Positions 35,046 through 46,462 of a DNA stretch of 64,000 nt are shown in pieces. The first letter of the stretch is position 1; each line of letters begins with the position of its first letter. The position numbers and the translations under genes were made by a program. Origin of the DNA: Aralia elata (Eukaryota > Streptophyta > Magnoliopsida > Apiales > Araliaceae); the NCBI GenBank assembly GCA_034770075.1, contig CM068377.1:58770275-58834274 (forward strand), written 5' to 3'. The notes beneath the pieces are model-generated. The model was given only the letters and a program-made list of their open reading frames with translations. It was not told the origin of the DNA and made no database searches.

Positions 35046-36170
35046 TCATGGCCATCTGTCATTTCTCTGAGTGTCTACACTCATAGCCTTATCGTATATA
35101 ACTAGATCATCATCCTCTATGATGTGTACCTCATCATCATCCTCTATGATGAATCCATACCTCCCAGGTATCTTTGGTACTCTTCCAGATTTATGATTCA
35201 GTTGTGGTACAATAGGTCTATCTACAGGTTCCTCGGTTCGACTTAAAGTGCTTTGTGGTTCTTGAACTCCTTCAAGATCTATTACCCTCCCACTAGCTCC
35301 TTCAATGATAAACACTTTATCTAAGAAGGCAGCGTATAGGATTATAGTAATAATACCCTAAACTTTCTTTAGGATATCCCACAAGTCTGCACTTGTCAGA
35401 TTTTGTCCCAAACTTATCTTTGAAACTTTTTCACATAAGCTGGACAACCCCTTATCTTAACATACTTAAGATTAGGAATCCTCCCTATCCATAAATTTTA
35501 TGGAGTCTTGGGGCCGGATTTTGAGGTTACCTTATTTTGTAGATATGCAGCCGTTTTGTAGATACTAGAATGTCGGTAAAAATCATTATGGACTGCACCA
35601 TGTCCAACAAGATACAATTTCTCCTTTTAGATACACCAATCAACTATTGCGTATCAGGAAGTGTCCATTATGAGAAAATACCATCTTAAGATGATCTAGA
35701 AACTCATTGCACAAGTATTCTTTCCTTGATCTGATCAAAGAATCTTAATACTTTGTCAATATGTTTCACTTCTGAATTCTTTGAACATTTCAAATGATTC
35801 AGACTTGTATTTTATCAAATACACACATTCAACTCTTTGAATGACCATCTCCTTTTTCTTTTATTAGTTTATTCAATTTGTAAAATATTTTTCATGTAAG
35901 TCAAGTATACAAAGTCTATCAAGTATTCTTCCAATTTCAAACAAAACATTATCATTATAAATAGAACAACAATTGTTCTTAAATATAATACCAGAACCTT
36001 CCTTGTCCAACAACGAAAGTTCTAATATTTTTAATGAGAACTGGAATATAATAACAACTTATTAACTTAATAGATTTGCTCGTAGGCAATGCTAAACTAT
36101 AAGTTTCTATGGTTGATGCAACAACCTTTGCTCCATTCCACACATAAGATTACTTACTCTTTGTTTAGCT
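35046..36170 (-). pseudogene. Nested Copia integrase region
   Basis: Very decayed. Recognisable on the minus strand are a GCPAYVKK-type block near 35430 (integrase C-terminal core), KVFIIEGASGRVIDLEG near 35310 and GRVPKIPGRYGFIIEDDDEVH near 35180, the usual spacer between integrase and RT in Copia elements. I cannot place the catalytic D,D,E residues with confidence. Stops and frame changes are frequent. Confidence 0.6.
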
Positions 36171-37135
36171 TTCTACTTCTGCTTAGTCTCTGCATTGGAT
36201 TGCATACATGAGAACTACAACCGGTATCCAATACCCAAGTAGAACCTTGACTTACATAAAGATTTATTTTTAATCATGAATAAACCTGTATCTGTAACCG
36301 AAGCTTCACTAAGCTTCTTCTGGTTAGCCTCTGTAAGATTCTCCTTACAGTTTTCTTTCTAGTATCTAGGCTTATTGCAGTGGAAGCAAACTCATTTGCT
36401 ATCTGTATCAGTCTTGTTCTTATTGTCCTTTGTTTTTGCCTTTCCATTTACCTTCTTTGAATTGTTCTTCTTTTAAGAAGATCCATTGGCCCTCTTCCGC
36501 TTCTTGGAAGAATCATCTACCAGTAAAACTTGGTCTTTCTTGGTTGAAAAGTGACTCTTTACAGTTTTCAACATGTTTAAGCAACTCAGGCAGGCTGACA
36601 TATAGCTTGTTCATGTGAAAATTCACAACAATTTGTGAGAAAGAGTCCGGAAGTGATTTGCAAGATCAAATCTTGGATCAACTCTCCATCCATTAAAACC
36701 CAGTTGTCCCAATTATTCAATCAGATTGATCATTTTAGGACATATGTCTGTACTGTAGTGCCATCGGTCATTCTAGATCGGAAAAGCTCCTTAGATATCT
36801 GATATCTAATAGTCCTACTTTCCTCACCCTTCAACTCCTTGAAGATGCAGGAGTATAGTAGGAGCATCCATAGTTTCATGCTGACGCTGAAGCTCGTTAC
36901 TCATGGATGCGAGTATGATGCATTGAGCCAACTGTGCATCATCTTGCCAACTTTCTAAAAGTAGCAATATCTTCCTCTGAGGCATTGTCTGCAACCATTG
37001 CAGGGATAGGCATATTAAGGACATAAGATAGCTTTTCAGCCTTGAGAACTATTCTTAAATTCTTTAACCAGTCCTTTTAATTTGGTCCGGTTAATTAGCA
37101 TCTAATATGCTCCGCAGTGATAGTAAATTAGACAT
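36171..37135 (-). pseudogene. Nested Copia gag and protease
   Basis: Gag starts at an ATG at 37135-37133 (MSNLLSLRSILDAN). It continues as AQLAQCIILASMSNELQRQHE, IRYQISKELFRSRMTDGTTVQTYVLKMI and KKLKRV-like remnants. A single zinc knuckle with CFHCNK is near 36390-36350, and the protease segment TWVLDTGCSSHVCNPMQRL lies at about 36240-36180 with the intact D-T-G triad. Many stops, for instance near 37095 and 36740. This is the N-terminal part of a Copia polyprotein. Confidence 0.75.
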
Positions 37136-38316
37136 TGTAAAATTCTGTAAATGAATTTATAATTTAACAACATTTTAGCATACATTCATTTCTTAATTAA
37201 TTACCAAAATAAATTAGGTCTTTATTTTAAATTGGTACCTCACTATTTTTATCAAACTATATTACCCTCAATATATAGTTCGGCAATTCTAATTAAAGAT
37301 TTGCTAGTAAGAATAAGGATCCCATTTCAAATGTATATAGCCTTGTGGTGACACAACAAACGATATATAAATAAATAGGTAGACAACTATTGTCAATTAT
37401 ATCACTATGTAACTCCTTGTATCTTAGATTATTTTGATCAAGTTGTGACACATTCAAATCAAAATTATCCAAGTTAAGTCCAATATAGCACTTCCATATA
37501 TGTGAAGAGAAAAATACTGTCCTTGTGGTGACACAACAAAACAGTAATGTTCAATTCCTTAATAAGCATCAAATGTGATAATGCAACATCTTAAATATTT
37601 AATACTTGCCTTGTGGTGATACAACAAACTCATATTAAATATTTAATGCTCTATTGTTTTACCATGCTAGAAGGCGACGTTCGATATTCCAAATATCTTT
37701 GAACGCTTAGGACTTAATATAATTTCTTTGAGGGGTTTGTTATTATTTGTCTCATCTTGTTTAGCGCGCATGCACATATATATATAAAATACGCATCATA
37801 TTATTTAACATGCGAAGCATGTTGTATAATATATAATATATACATAGTAAGCATGCACATATAGAATACTATATTCTACCCGAATTGATTATGGACTTTT
37901 ATTCTAGTTTGGTTCACTAGAGCCACCAAGTGAACCAAAAGGTCAAACCTAGGGTGCAAGAACAAAATTTAAATATAACTATTACATTTAAACCCGGGCT
38001 CCATTACAAACGGGTCTTCAAGCGCTCCTTGCTCCTTTGTCTCCAATTCTTCAAGTAATTCTAACTAAAACTATTACATAAACTATTTACAATAAATAGA
38101 AACCTTGATCAGCAGTCAAAGGGAGGTACATAGGAGGAAGATAGAATTTACATCAAGAAAAACTAGAGAAGACGAGGTACGCAGACCCCATTTATAAAAC
38201 CCATTCATTCAAGCATCCACTAAAATAAATCCAATCACACATTGGTCAGTAGTCCATAATCAATCCCTATTTATTATTATACATATCTCCATATGTATCA
38301 ATAAATAACATTCATC
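37136..38316 (-). other. Nested Copia leader, gag-proximal part
   Basis: Untranslated AT-rich leader. Three diverged copies of CCTTGTGGTGACACAACAAA occur at about 37343, 37523 and 37606. It ends at the Tat insertion site, TSD TCATG (38317-38321); the leader resumes at 56014. Confidence 0.65.
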
Positions 38317-38321
38317 TCATG

Positions 38322-40380
38322 TGTAGACACCCAAATTTTGCACTTTGTATACTAACCTTGACAGGAGGGCAAATTCGGCAAATGAACCGGCCTACGAGAG
38401 CAAAGGATGGGCAAGTACGAACACTCGACACCACCGCGACGATTTGCAAGTCAAAATCGACGTGATAACAAGGTTGTCCGAAATGGGCATTCTCGAATGA
38501 TGTGGCATGTCTTCCAGTAATTCCCGGACTGCAAAATACCAGCCTGTCGGCGAGAACCGATGTCACGACACGAGAATCGAGGCGTAGCACGAAAATCGAG
38601 AAAGTCAAGCCAGCCAGTCGCGGATTGATCTGCGGCCAATTAGTGCGCCTTTCGAAAACACGGAACTCGAAACACGGAAACCCAAAATTCAGCTGAGTGG
38701 AGGGATGGCGGCCAGCCAGCCTATTTCAGCTCATCCCCCATTCAGCATACAGGAGGTTGGATCAGGCGAGAAGGAGAAGAAAAAACAGCAACAGCAGCTC
38801 GGGAATTGAGGAAGAAATAGCATAAATTTGCAACAAAAGAGGAGAGAAAGAGAGAAAAAAAGAGGAGATTTATACTCTTTTGATTTGATTGTATCATATA
38901 TACTTCCCAAACTATTCAAATACACAAGTTTACATCCACTTTGATATCATTTGCAAGGTGAAAATCTTCTTATTATTGCAATCTCTATCATATCATTTGG
39001 TCAAATTAAATGTAGTTTTCATATAATTTATGGTGGACAATGAATTAGGGATTATTAGAGAGGGTTCCATTGGAACAAAATTCTTCCTAATAACCCGATG
39101 ATATTCGTTTGTTGAATTTTTGATTGTTTCACGACGTTATATTGGGCGTGGTTCCTTTATATCGCTGTTTTAGGATGTCTTGGTATTGTTAGATTATCCG
39201 TGTTGGTTATTCCTTGTGATATCCGGTTGTGGGTGTGTGGAAATTTGGGATGTGAGCCTAGGAAAGCGACCCCGTAGTCCAAATCCGATGATGGACGTCT
39301 TTTGATGTAAAAAGTAGGAATGATGTAGTTTTCATTGTACATATGTAATCGTCGAGCCTTAAAACGACGCCAAGGCGAGAATCGTGGTTAAGGCCCCGTC
39401 ATAGTGAAAGTATGTGATTGTGGGCGTTCGGGGTTATTTTGATGGCTTGCATGCCCATGACTAGCCCCAATGCATTTTAATGCTTGATTTGATTTGCGAC
39501 ACAAAGATTGATTTCAAAGTTAAACGATGAAGAGATTTTCATAAAATCAATCAAACTAGGTTATTAGCATCACGAGGATAAGAAATTGAGAGTGCTAATG
39601 AATGTCGATTTCTATTTAACGAGAAGGCAAAGAAAATCGTTTTCAAATATCAAGAATGGTTTTATAGAATAAATGATGTTTTATTAAACCAATGTGCATA
39701 GGGTTAAAGAGATCCTAGAAAATTGCCGTCATTTTAATTATGAGAGCAACGTATAGGTCTCGATTCCTATTTTGACGAAGGTTTAAAAAACTCTTGTTTT
39801 GCCAAAACGACACCTAAATGAAAACCTTAGTTTTGACAATTAAAATCAAACCTTTTTCATAAAGAATAAAGCTTTCTCGTATAAATCGAAGGACATTCTA
39901 AAGCATTCTCAAAGCACGACTTTCCATAAAAAACTCAAATGATTCTTTCATACAAACTCACCACAATATTCACATAGACACACACACACACGCGCACACA
40001 TACACATTTCATGAATTAAAGGATAGGAAAAGCATCAAGATTGCGGTAACCATGTTTCACGGAAGTCGGGGGGTGCCTAACACCTTCCCCTCGCTTAAGC
40101 AAGCCCCCGAACTCTATGAATCTCGGTTCGCAGACCAATTAATTCGGAGTCACATATGAGCCAGCGATTTATAAAAAATAAAATTCGGATGAGTTGGTAC
40201 ATCCATTTCAAATATACCAACTGGCGACTCTGGTCAAATTGGCTCATCATAAAAAATGATCTTTCAAAACCCCGTCGACATTAATGCCGACCTTTTCCAA
40301 AAGAATCATCTAAACCAAAAGGCTAAAATTGGAAAGGGTAACAATAATCACCAAAGGAGCGATCCCTCCCGGCGTCGACA
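38322..40380 (+). repeat. 5' LTR of Tat-like element
   Basis: 2059 bp, pairs with 53920-56008. It lacks a 31-bp GC-rich hairpin segment present in the other LTR near 54320-54350. Confidence 0.94.
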
Positions 40381-40382
40381 GC

Positions 40383-40401
40383 TGGCGACTCCGCTGGGGA
40401 C
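40383..40401 (+). other. Primer binding site of Tat-like element
   Basis: TGGCGACTCCGCTGGGGAC, two bases after the LTR. This form is used by Ogre-type elements and is thought to pair with a tRNA-Arg. Confidence 0.75.
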
Positions 40402-41176
40402 ATTAGAGGGCTTAAGCCGCGTTCAAATCTTGATGCTATCCTATCCTTTAAAAATTCATAAAATGTGTGTGTGTGCGATATTTTGATTTTTTTACTTTTG
40501 TTGTGTGAATGTGTGTTTTGCCCAATAAATGAATGATTTGAATGGATTTGTTTTTACTTTAAAGTAATCATTTGCATACGATGAGGACAATGAATGTGAA
40601 TGTATGTTGAGAGAGTACCTCCTCCTGAGGCGAACCTGTCGGTTGCTTATTACTGGACTCGAAGGGGCTGCTCCCCGGAGATGGCTCAAGAAACGCACCA
40701 CCCATATCCGCTCCAATCGAAAGGATTCAGACGAGTAGATTGCGAAGATATGGGAACCTTCATGCCGAAAAGCCCGCGAGAGTAACCCTAGGGTAGGTCA
40801 GCCTCTGATAAACCTAACGAAAGGGAAGCTTCTTCATACCCTTTTATCATTCAGTCAAATAAATGGATGTCATGTAAATGGCATACAACTGTCATATACC
40901 GTCCCTGTTGTCAAAAGAAAGTACTGACCTCCGTGTTTTGCAGGGAATAGCCGGGAAGGCATAATAAGTCGTGGCTATCAATTATTATTGCAATAAGGGA
41001 CTACTAACATGTTGTCTTACAGAGAAAGATTAAAAAACCCAAAACACAAAAGTTACAGCTTTAGCATGCATCCATATCCTTTCATTGCCCAGGACTAAAC
41101 TTCGAACCGTTGTTTCTGTAGGATTGCTCCTCAAACACGTTCGCAATCTAAGAGGGCCCAGGACTCTACATCTGAA
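40402..41176 (+). other. Leader of Tat-like element
   Basis: Untranslated leader of about 775 bp between PBS and gag. The small reading frames in it do not resemble any protein. No extra upstream ORF of the Ogre type is seen. Confidence 0.6.
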
Positions 41177-42859
41177 ATGGCTGATATTCCATCTACTAAT
41201 CTTGGTTCCATATCTAGGGAGGAATTTGATGATTTTAAGAAGCAGATGTTGGAAATGGCCATGATGCTAAAGGAATAATTGCTGCCTAGACAGGATCCAC
41301 CTAAAGAGGATCCACCCCAACCTAAGGGCGAGCCAGTCGTCCCAAGGGCCATTCCTATACCTAACAAGACAGTGATTACTATCCCAGAGGAAGGAGACGC
41401 TGACGACCTTCGGAAGAAAATGAAACAAATGGAGGAGACCATCCAATCTCTAAAGGGCATAGGTTCCCTAGGCAGGGTTAATTATTCAGATCTATGTGTC
41501 TTCCCCGGAACCAGATATCCGGAGATGTTTAAAATCCCCGAATTTGAGAAATACAATGGGAAGGGGGATCCTTATACACATCTAAAAATATACATTGGGG
41601 AGCTTGGATCTTATGCAGAAGACGAGGGTCTAAGGATGCAACTATTCCAAAAGAGCCTGACGGGAGAGGCGAGAATCTGGTATGCCCGTCTTGACAATGC
41701 CCGGATCCACAATTGGGAGGAGTTGGCCCACACATTCTTAACACAATATAGCTTCCAGGCACAAATGGCCCCTGATAGATACCAAATGACGAAGATTAAG
41801 AAGCAACCAAAGGAATCTTTCAGGGATTATGCACAGCGATGGAGGGGTATGGCTGCACAGGTGAATCCCCCAATGAGCGAGTCGGAGATGGTGATGACCT
41901 TCGTGGATATTCAGGAGGCACCTTATTATGAGCGGGTTATATCAGGGATTGGTAGGCCTTTTGCTGAGATGATTAAACACGGAGAAATGGTGGATATGGG
42001 TTTGAAGTCTGGCAAAATTCGGGATTTCACGGCTTTGGAAACAGCTGCAGAACAAATACAGAATGGAAACTATGGCAGCACTTCCCGTAGGGTCCAAAAG
42101 AAAAAAGAAGAAGATGTTTCCCTCATCCTACAGGGATCGTCTAGGAAGGCAGAAAATAATCATCCAGTACAGGTGCAGAGAGTGGGGCTATCCCAACAGT
42201 CTAACTTCACTGATCAGAGGGCGGATGGGCGAAGGAGGTTCGAGACCTCGAAAAATCGAGTATTCACCCCACTCGGGGATCCTCTTGAGCCGGTGTTGGC
42301 AGTATTGATAGCCCAGAGGAAAATAGTCGATTTGGCACCCCCGAGTGACCCGAATGGAAGAAGGTTTGACCCAAGCAAGAAATGCGCATATCATTCAGGT
42401 TCCCCTGGTCATGATACACAAGAATGTTGGACGCTAAAGCACAGAATTCAGAATTTGATTGATAGTGGGGAAATTGTGGTGGAGCAGCCAGACTCTCCAA
42501 ATGTTAAGGTCAATCCCCTGCCGAGGCATGATGGAGGGGGGGTCAATGTGGCGGAAGCCAGTGAAGCCGAGGGGCCGTCAAGGCTGAATTATGTAAAGAA
42601 AATTGATGAAATGATCAACATGATAAGTGATCACGGGAGTGCGCGGGGAGCGCCAATTAGGTTGGTAGGTGTAAGTAGAAATATCATAGAGGGGCCTGTC
42701 AAGTTGGCGGCTCTGAAACCTTGCAGCGAGACCGCAAATCCCTGTCAGAAGTCTGAAAATGGTACCATGGAATTACGGGGGAATGTCAGAGGAAGCGGCC
42801 AGTTGTGCTTTTGTAACAACAAAGGGGAATCCCTTATATCTTCCCGGACGAGTCCTTGA
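41177..42859 (+). pseudogene. Tat-like gag
   Basis: Structural protein of the particle. From ATG at 41177 (MADIPSTNLGSISREEFDDF) a coiled-coil-like N-terminus is followed by one TAA at 41276, then 526 open codons. The Gag core spans about 41510-42060: PEFEKYNGKGDPYTHLKIYI, MQLFQKSLTGEARIWYARLD, FLTQYSF, ESFRDYAQRWRGMAAQVNPP, MVMTFVDI. A histidine/cysteine zinc-binding segment (CAYHSGSPGHDTQEC) is at about 42384-42430. The reading frame changes near 42750, just before the protease frame. Apart from the one nonsense codon and the frameshift it is well preserved. Confidence 0.87.
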
Positions 42860-44272
42860 AAGCAAAACGAAGAAAAATGAGGAGATATCCGAGGAGAAAG
42901 CCATGGAATTCTTGAGGAAGATGGATCATCCGGAAGCAAGAGGGATCCAGTTATTAAGCGAGGAGTCGACCTTAACATCAATCATGGATTTGGTGTTATC
43001 GTCCAGTGATCACTGCAAAATTCTGTCGAAAGTCCTGGAGGAGGCATACGTTCCCAAAGAAATTAGCAAGGAAGGTTTCGGCCATCTGGTGGACCACCTG
43101 TTGGAAAGTAACGTAATATCATTCACAGATGATGATATCCCCAAAGAGGGAAGGGGGCATCAAAAACCGCTACATATTGCGGTAATCTCCTCAGGTTATA
43201 TCATGAATAGGGTGCTGATTGATGGGGGATCGGCATTGAATATATGTCCCCTCAGTACATTGGATAAGATGAACATCAGTCCTAAGCGCCTACGGGCCAG
43301 TCATGTAGTGGTGCGAGCCTTCGACGGATCTCGGAGGGATACAATTGGGGAGATAGAATTGCCGGTGGAAATAGGACCTTGTACTTTTGATATCTCTTTC
43401 CAAGTCCTTGACATTGTGGTAAGTTATAACCTGTTATTGGGGAGGCCATGGATACACATGGCCGGGGCGGTTCCTTCCACGCTACACCAGCAAATCAAAC
43501 TTATCATCGACGGGAATCTGGTGACGATCTCGGCGGAGTGTGATGACCCTTCTCCTTCCAGGAATGGCCTGCCAGTGATTAATGTGGACGAGTCGGCGGC
43601 ACCTGCCAGTTTTCAGGCGCTGAAAATCAGCACTCCCCACTACAGATGCCTGGGGGCTCCAGCCGTGAAACCTAAGGTCTCTCCAGAACTTACCTTCGTT
43701 GCAAAGGAAATGATAAAAATGAAATTCTAACCTGGACAGGGGTTAGGAAAGAGCAGTCAAGGAATCACCGAGCCCATTCAACTGCCCCATCAGATAGGCA
43801 AAGCAGGGTTGGGATATCATGAAGGCACAGCACGGAGACACCGTCAAGGCGTGGCCCCGACTCGACTGGCTGGCAGTCCGGTGACCAAGGTCAACAACGA
43901 ACAGGGGACTAGCGAGCCTGTGATTGGGTTGGGGAATGAAGAATTAACCCCTGCAAGTGATGAGTCGACCAAGAGGGAAAGTTTCCTACAGGAGGTCGCA
44001 CAAAAGTTTGAAACCAGGTGCTATATCCCCGGACAGTTAACAAGCAATGGAGAGGGGAAGGATGTTACCACGCCACCGGGAGCCCAACCAAGTGTGCCTG
44101 TCATCGATTGGGCAGGGCTAATTATTCCTGAAGAAGGTAGGAAGAGGGACTCAGGCGATGTAGCCGTAGTCATCGGGGAAGTTTCCGATGTGAAGCCACC
44201 TTTCATCCAGCGCATTCCGTCTGATATGACCATCGACAACTGGACAATGGAACCAGTGATATCCAAACAAGG
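42759..44272 (+). pseudogene. Tat-like protease with G-patch (exon before intron)
   Basis: A 323-codon frame followed, after one TAA at 43728, by the same frame to 44272. The aspartic protease has its active-site triad as LIDGGSALNICP near 43215 (D-G-G; Tat-type proteases usually have D-N-G) and YNLLLGRPWIH near 43430. Directly after the stop comes a G-patch motif, PGQGLGKS...GLGY at 43731-43820, a glycine-rich nucleic-acid-binding module known behind the protease of several retroelements. A hydrophilic linker then runs to the splice donor at 44272/44273. The frame differs from that of gag by one base. Confidence 0.82.
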
Positions 44273-44442
44273 GTAAAACATGGAGTCGGGATGGTAGACC
44301 CCAGATGGGGGGGTGAACGGATACCAGTCTTTGTCCTTTATTTTAAATCTTGCATGGTTATGTATTTTTGTCGTGTTATTTTAATAGCGGTCATTGTGGG
44401 AAAACGGTTTATATATATGACAAATATTTTATTTCATGTCAG
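44273..44442 (+). other. GT-AG intron between protease and RT
   Basis: The donor is CAAGG|GTAAAA and the acceptor TTTCATGTCAG|GTGTACC; length 170 bp, T-rich in its second half. Removal ends one open frame after two bases of a codon and enters the RT frame in matching phase. The unspliced reading stops at 44274. Ogre/Tat elements are known to have an intron at this place. Confidence 0.75.
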
Positions 44443-46462
44443 GTGTACCAATTTGAGTAATCCTTGCCTAACAAATGGTCTTTCAAATTTGAATGATGAC
44501 TATGATTTTGATATTGAGCTGGATTTCGATTTAATGGTCATTGAGCAAGACGAGACAGATTACGACGACGCGCCTGAAGAGATCAAAGGATGGGTCGAGG
44601 ATAAACCCAAACCCAACTTAGACCAAACCATCACCATAAATATCGGAACCCCTGACAAGCCAAAAGAGCTCAAGATAGGGACAGACCTTACCCCTAGCCA
44701 GAAAGCAGAAATAACTGAGTTGCTAAGCCAGTATGAGGATGTCTTTGCCTAGTCGCATGAGGACATGATCGAATTGTCCACCGACATTGTGGTACACCGG
44801 TTTCCCATCAAAGAGGGTTTCAGGCCTGTCAAGCAGAAGCTAAGAAAGTTGAAACCGGAGTGGAGCTTGAAGGTGAAGGAAGAGATCATCAAACATTTCA
44901 GGGCTGGAATCATTATGGTGTCCACTTACCCAGAATGGCTGTCCAATGTGGTCCCAGTGGCTAAGCCTGGAGGGAAGGTGAGGGTATGTGTCGATTATAG
45001 AGATTTAAACAAGGCCAGTCTCAAGGATAACTTCCCAGTGCCTTTCATACACATCCTGGGGGATAACACAGCCCAGTACGAGATGTACTCTTTTGTTGAT
45101 TGCTTTGCGGGGTATCATCAGATAATGGTGGCGGAGGAAGATCGGGAAAAGACCGCTTTCATCACCCCTTGGGGCACCTTCTGCTATAGACGATTGGCTT
45201 TCGGTCTCACAAATGCGGGGGCTACTTATCAGAGAGCCATGATGGCCCTGTTCCACGACATGATGCACAAGGAGATAGAGGTCTACGTGGATGACATTAT
45301 CGTGAAGTCAAGGGTAGAATCTGACCATATAACCCATCTCAAAAAGCTATTCGATCGGCTCAGAAAGTATAATTTGAAGCTCAATCCGGCGAAGTGTGCT
45401 TTCGGAGTGCAGTCGGGAAAGCTCTTGGGATTCCTGGTTAGTGATCGGGGCATTGAGTTGGATCCAGCAAAGATTAAGGCCAATGTGGATATGCCGGCAC
45501 CTCACACAGAGAAGGAGATAAGAGGATTCCTGGGAAGAATAAACTTCATCAGCCGCTTCATATCCCACTTGACGACTACATGCGAGCCGATTTTCAAACT
45601 ACTAAGGAAGGATGCTTCCCAAGAGTGGAATGAGCTATGTCAGAAAGCCTTTCAGACCATTAAAAAGCAGCTGACAGAGGCACCGGTGCTGGTACCCCCG
45701 AAGGATAGGATCCCTCTGTTCATGTATATATCGGTCAATGTCATTGCGATGGGATGTATGCTGGGACAGAAGAATGAAGCAGGTAAAGAGCAGGCCATCT
45801 ATTATCTCAGCAAGAGATTTAGCCGATGTGAACAGAATTACACTCCCATCGAGAAGACCTGTTGTGTTTTGGCTTGGGCTGCAGGGGGATTACAGCACTA
45901 CCTCCATGGGCATACTACGTACCTGATATCGAGAATGGATCCCCTGAAATATATTTTTGAAAGGCCCATGCTGAACTGTCGACTCTCAAGATGGCAGTTA
46001 ATCTTACAGCAGTTCGACATTGTATACGTAACTCAGAAAGCCATGAAGGGGTAGGGGATTACAGATCAGTTGGCAGAAGCACCATCAGGGGGGATGGAGC
46101 CGTTAGAAACTCCTTTGCCGGGCGAAGATGTATTTTGGGTATTACACACGAAATGTGATGACGAGGGGTAGTTCTGGAAGCTGTATTTTGATGGTGCCAT
46201 GAATGCTGAGAGGGCAGGAGCCGGAGCAGTCCTGGTCTCTATCACCGGAGAGCAATACCCTGTGGCTACTAAATTGCAGTTCAGCAATTCAAACAATACA
46301 GCTGAGTACGAGGGGTGTATATTGGGACTCCGTTTTGCCCGCGATATGGGAGTGAAGAGATTAGCGGTGTTTGGGGATTCAGAACTGGTAATCAGACAAA
46401 CGATCGGGGTATACAACACTAACTCCGGTTACTTCCATATCATCGTTGTGTTATCCAGTTGA
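44443..46462 (+). pseudogene. Tat-like reverse transcriptase and RNase H
   Basis: The acidic N-terminal part is open from the splice acceptor to a TAG at 44750, where plant Gypsy elements usually have Trp (F-A-W-S). The frame then continues. RT blocks: VVPVAKPGGKVRVCVDYRDL, SFVDCFAGYHQI, FGLTNAGATYQRAM and the intact catalytic YVDD at 45284-45295. Thumb and connection (RGFLGRINFISRFI) lead to a first RNase H (CMLGQKNEAGKEQAIYYLSK). After stops at 46052 and near 46169 a second RNase H-like domain follows (WKLYFDGAMNAERAGAGAVL, NNTAEYEG, FGDSELV). Two RNase H domains are known in Tat elements. A 1-bp shift near 46450 leads to the integrase frame. Confidence 0.87.

Noticed and set aside
40256..40486. 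Possible Ogre-type extra ORF before gag
   Set aside because: The frame covers LTR end, PBS and leader, so it cannot be a real ORF1.
42740..42860. Programmed ribosomal frameshift between Tat gag and protease
   Set aside because: No slippery heptamer or structure stands out, and conserved sequence suggests a plain 1-bp indel just before the protease frame.
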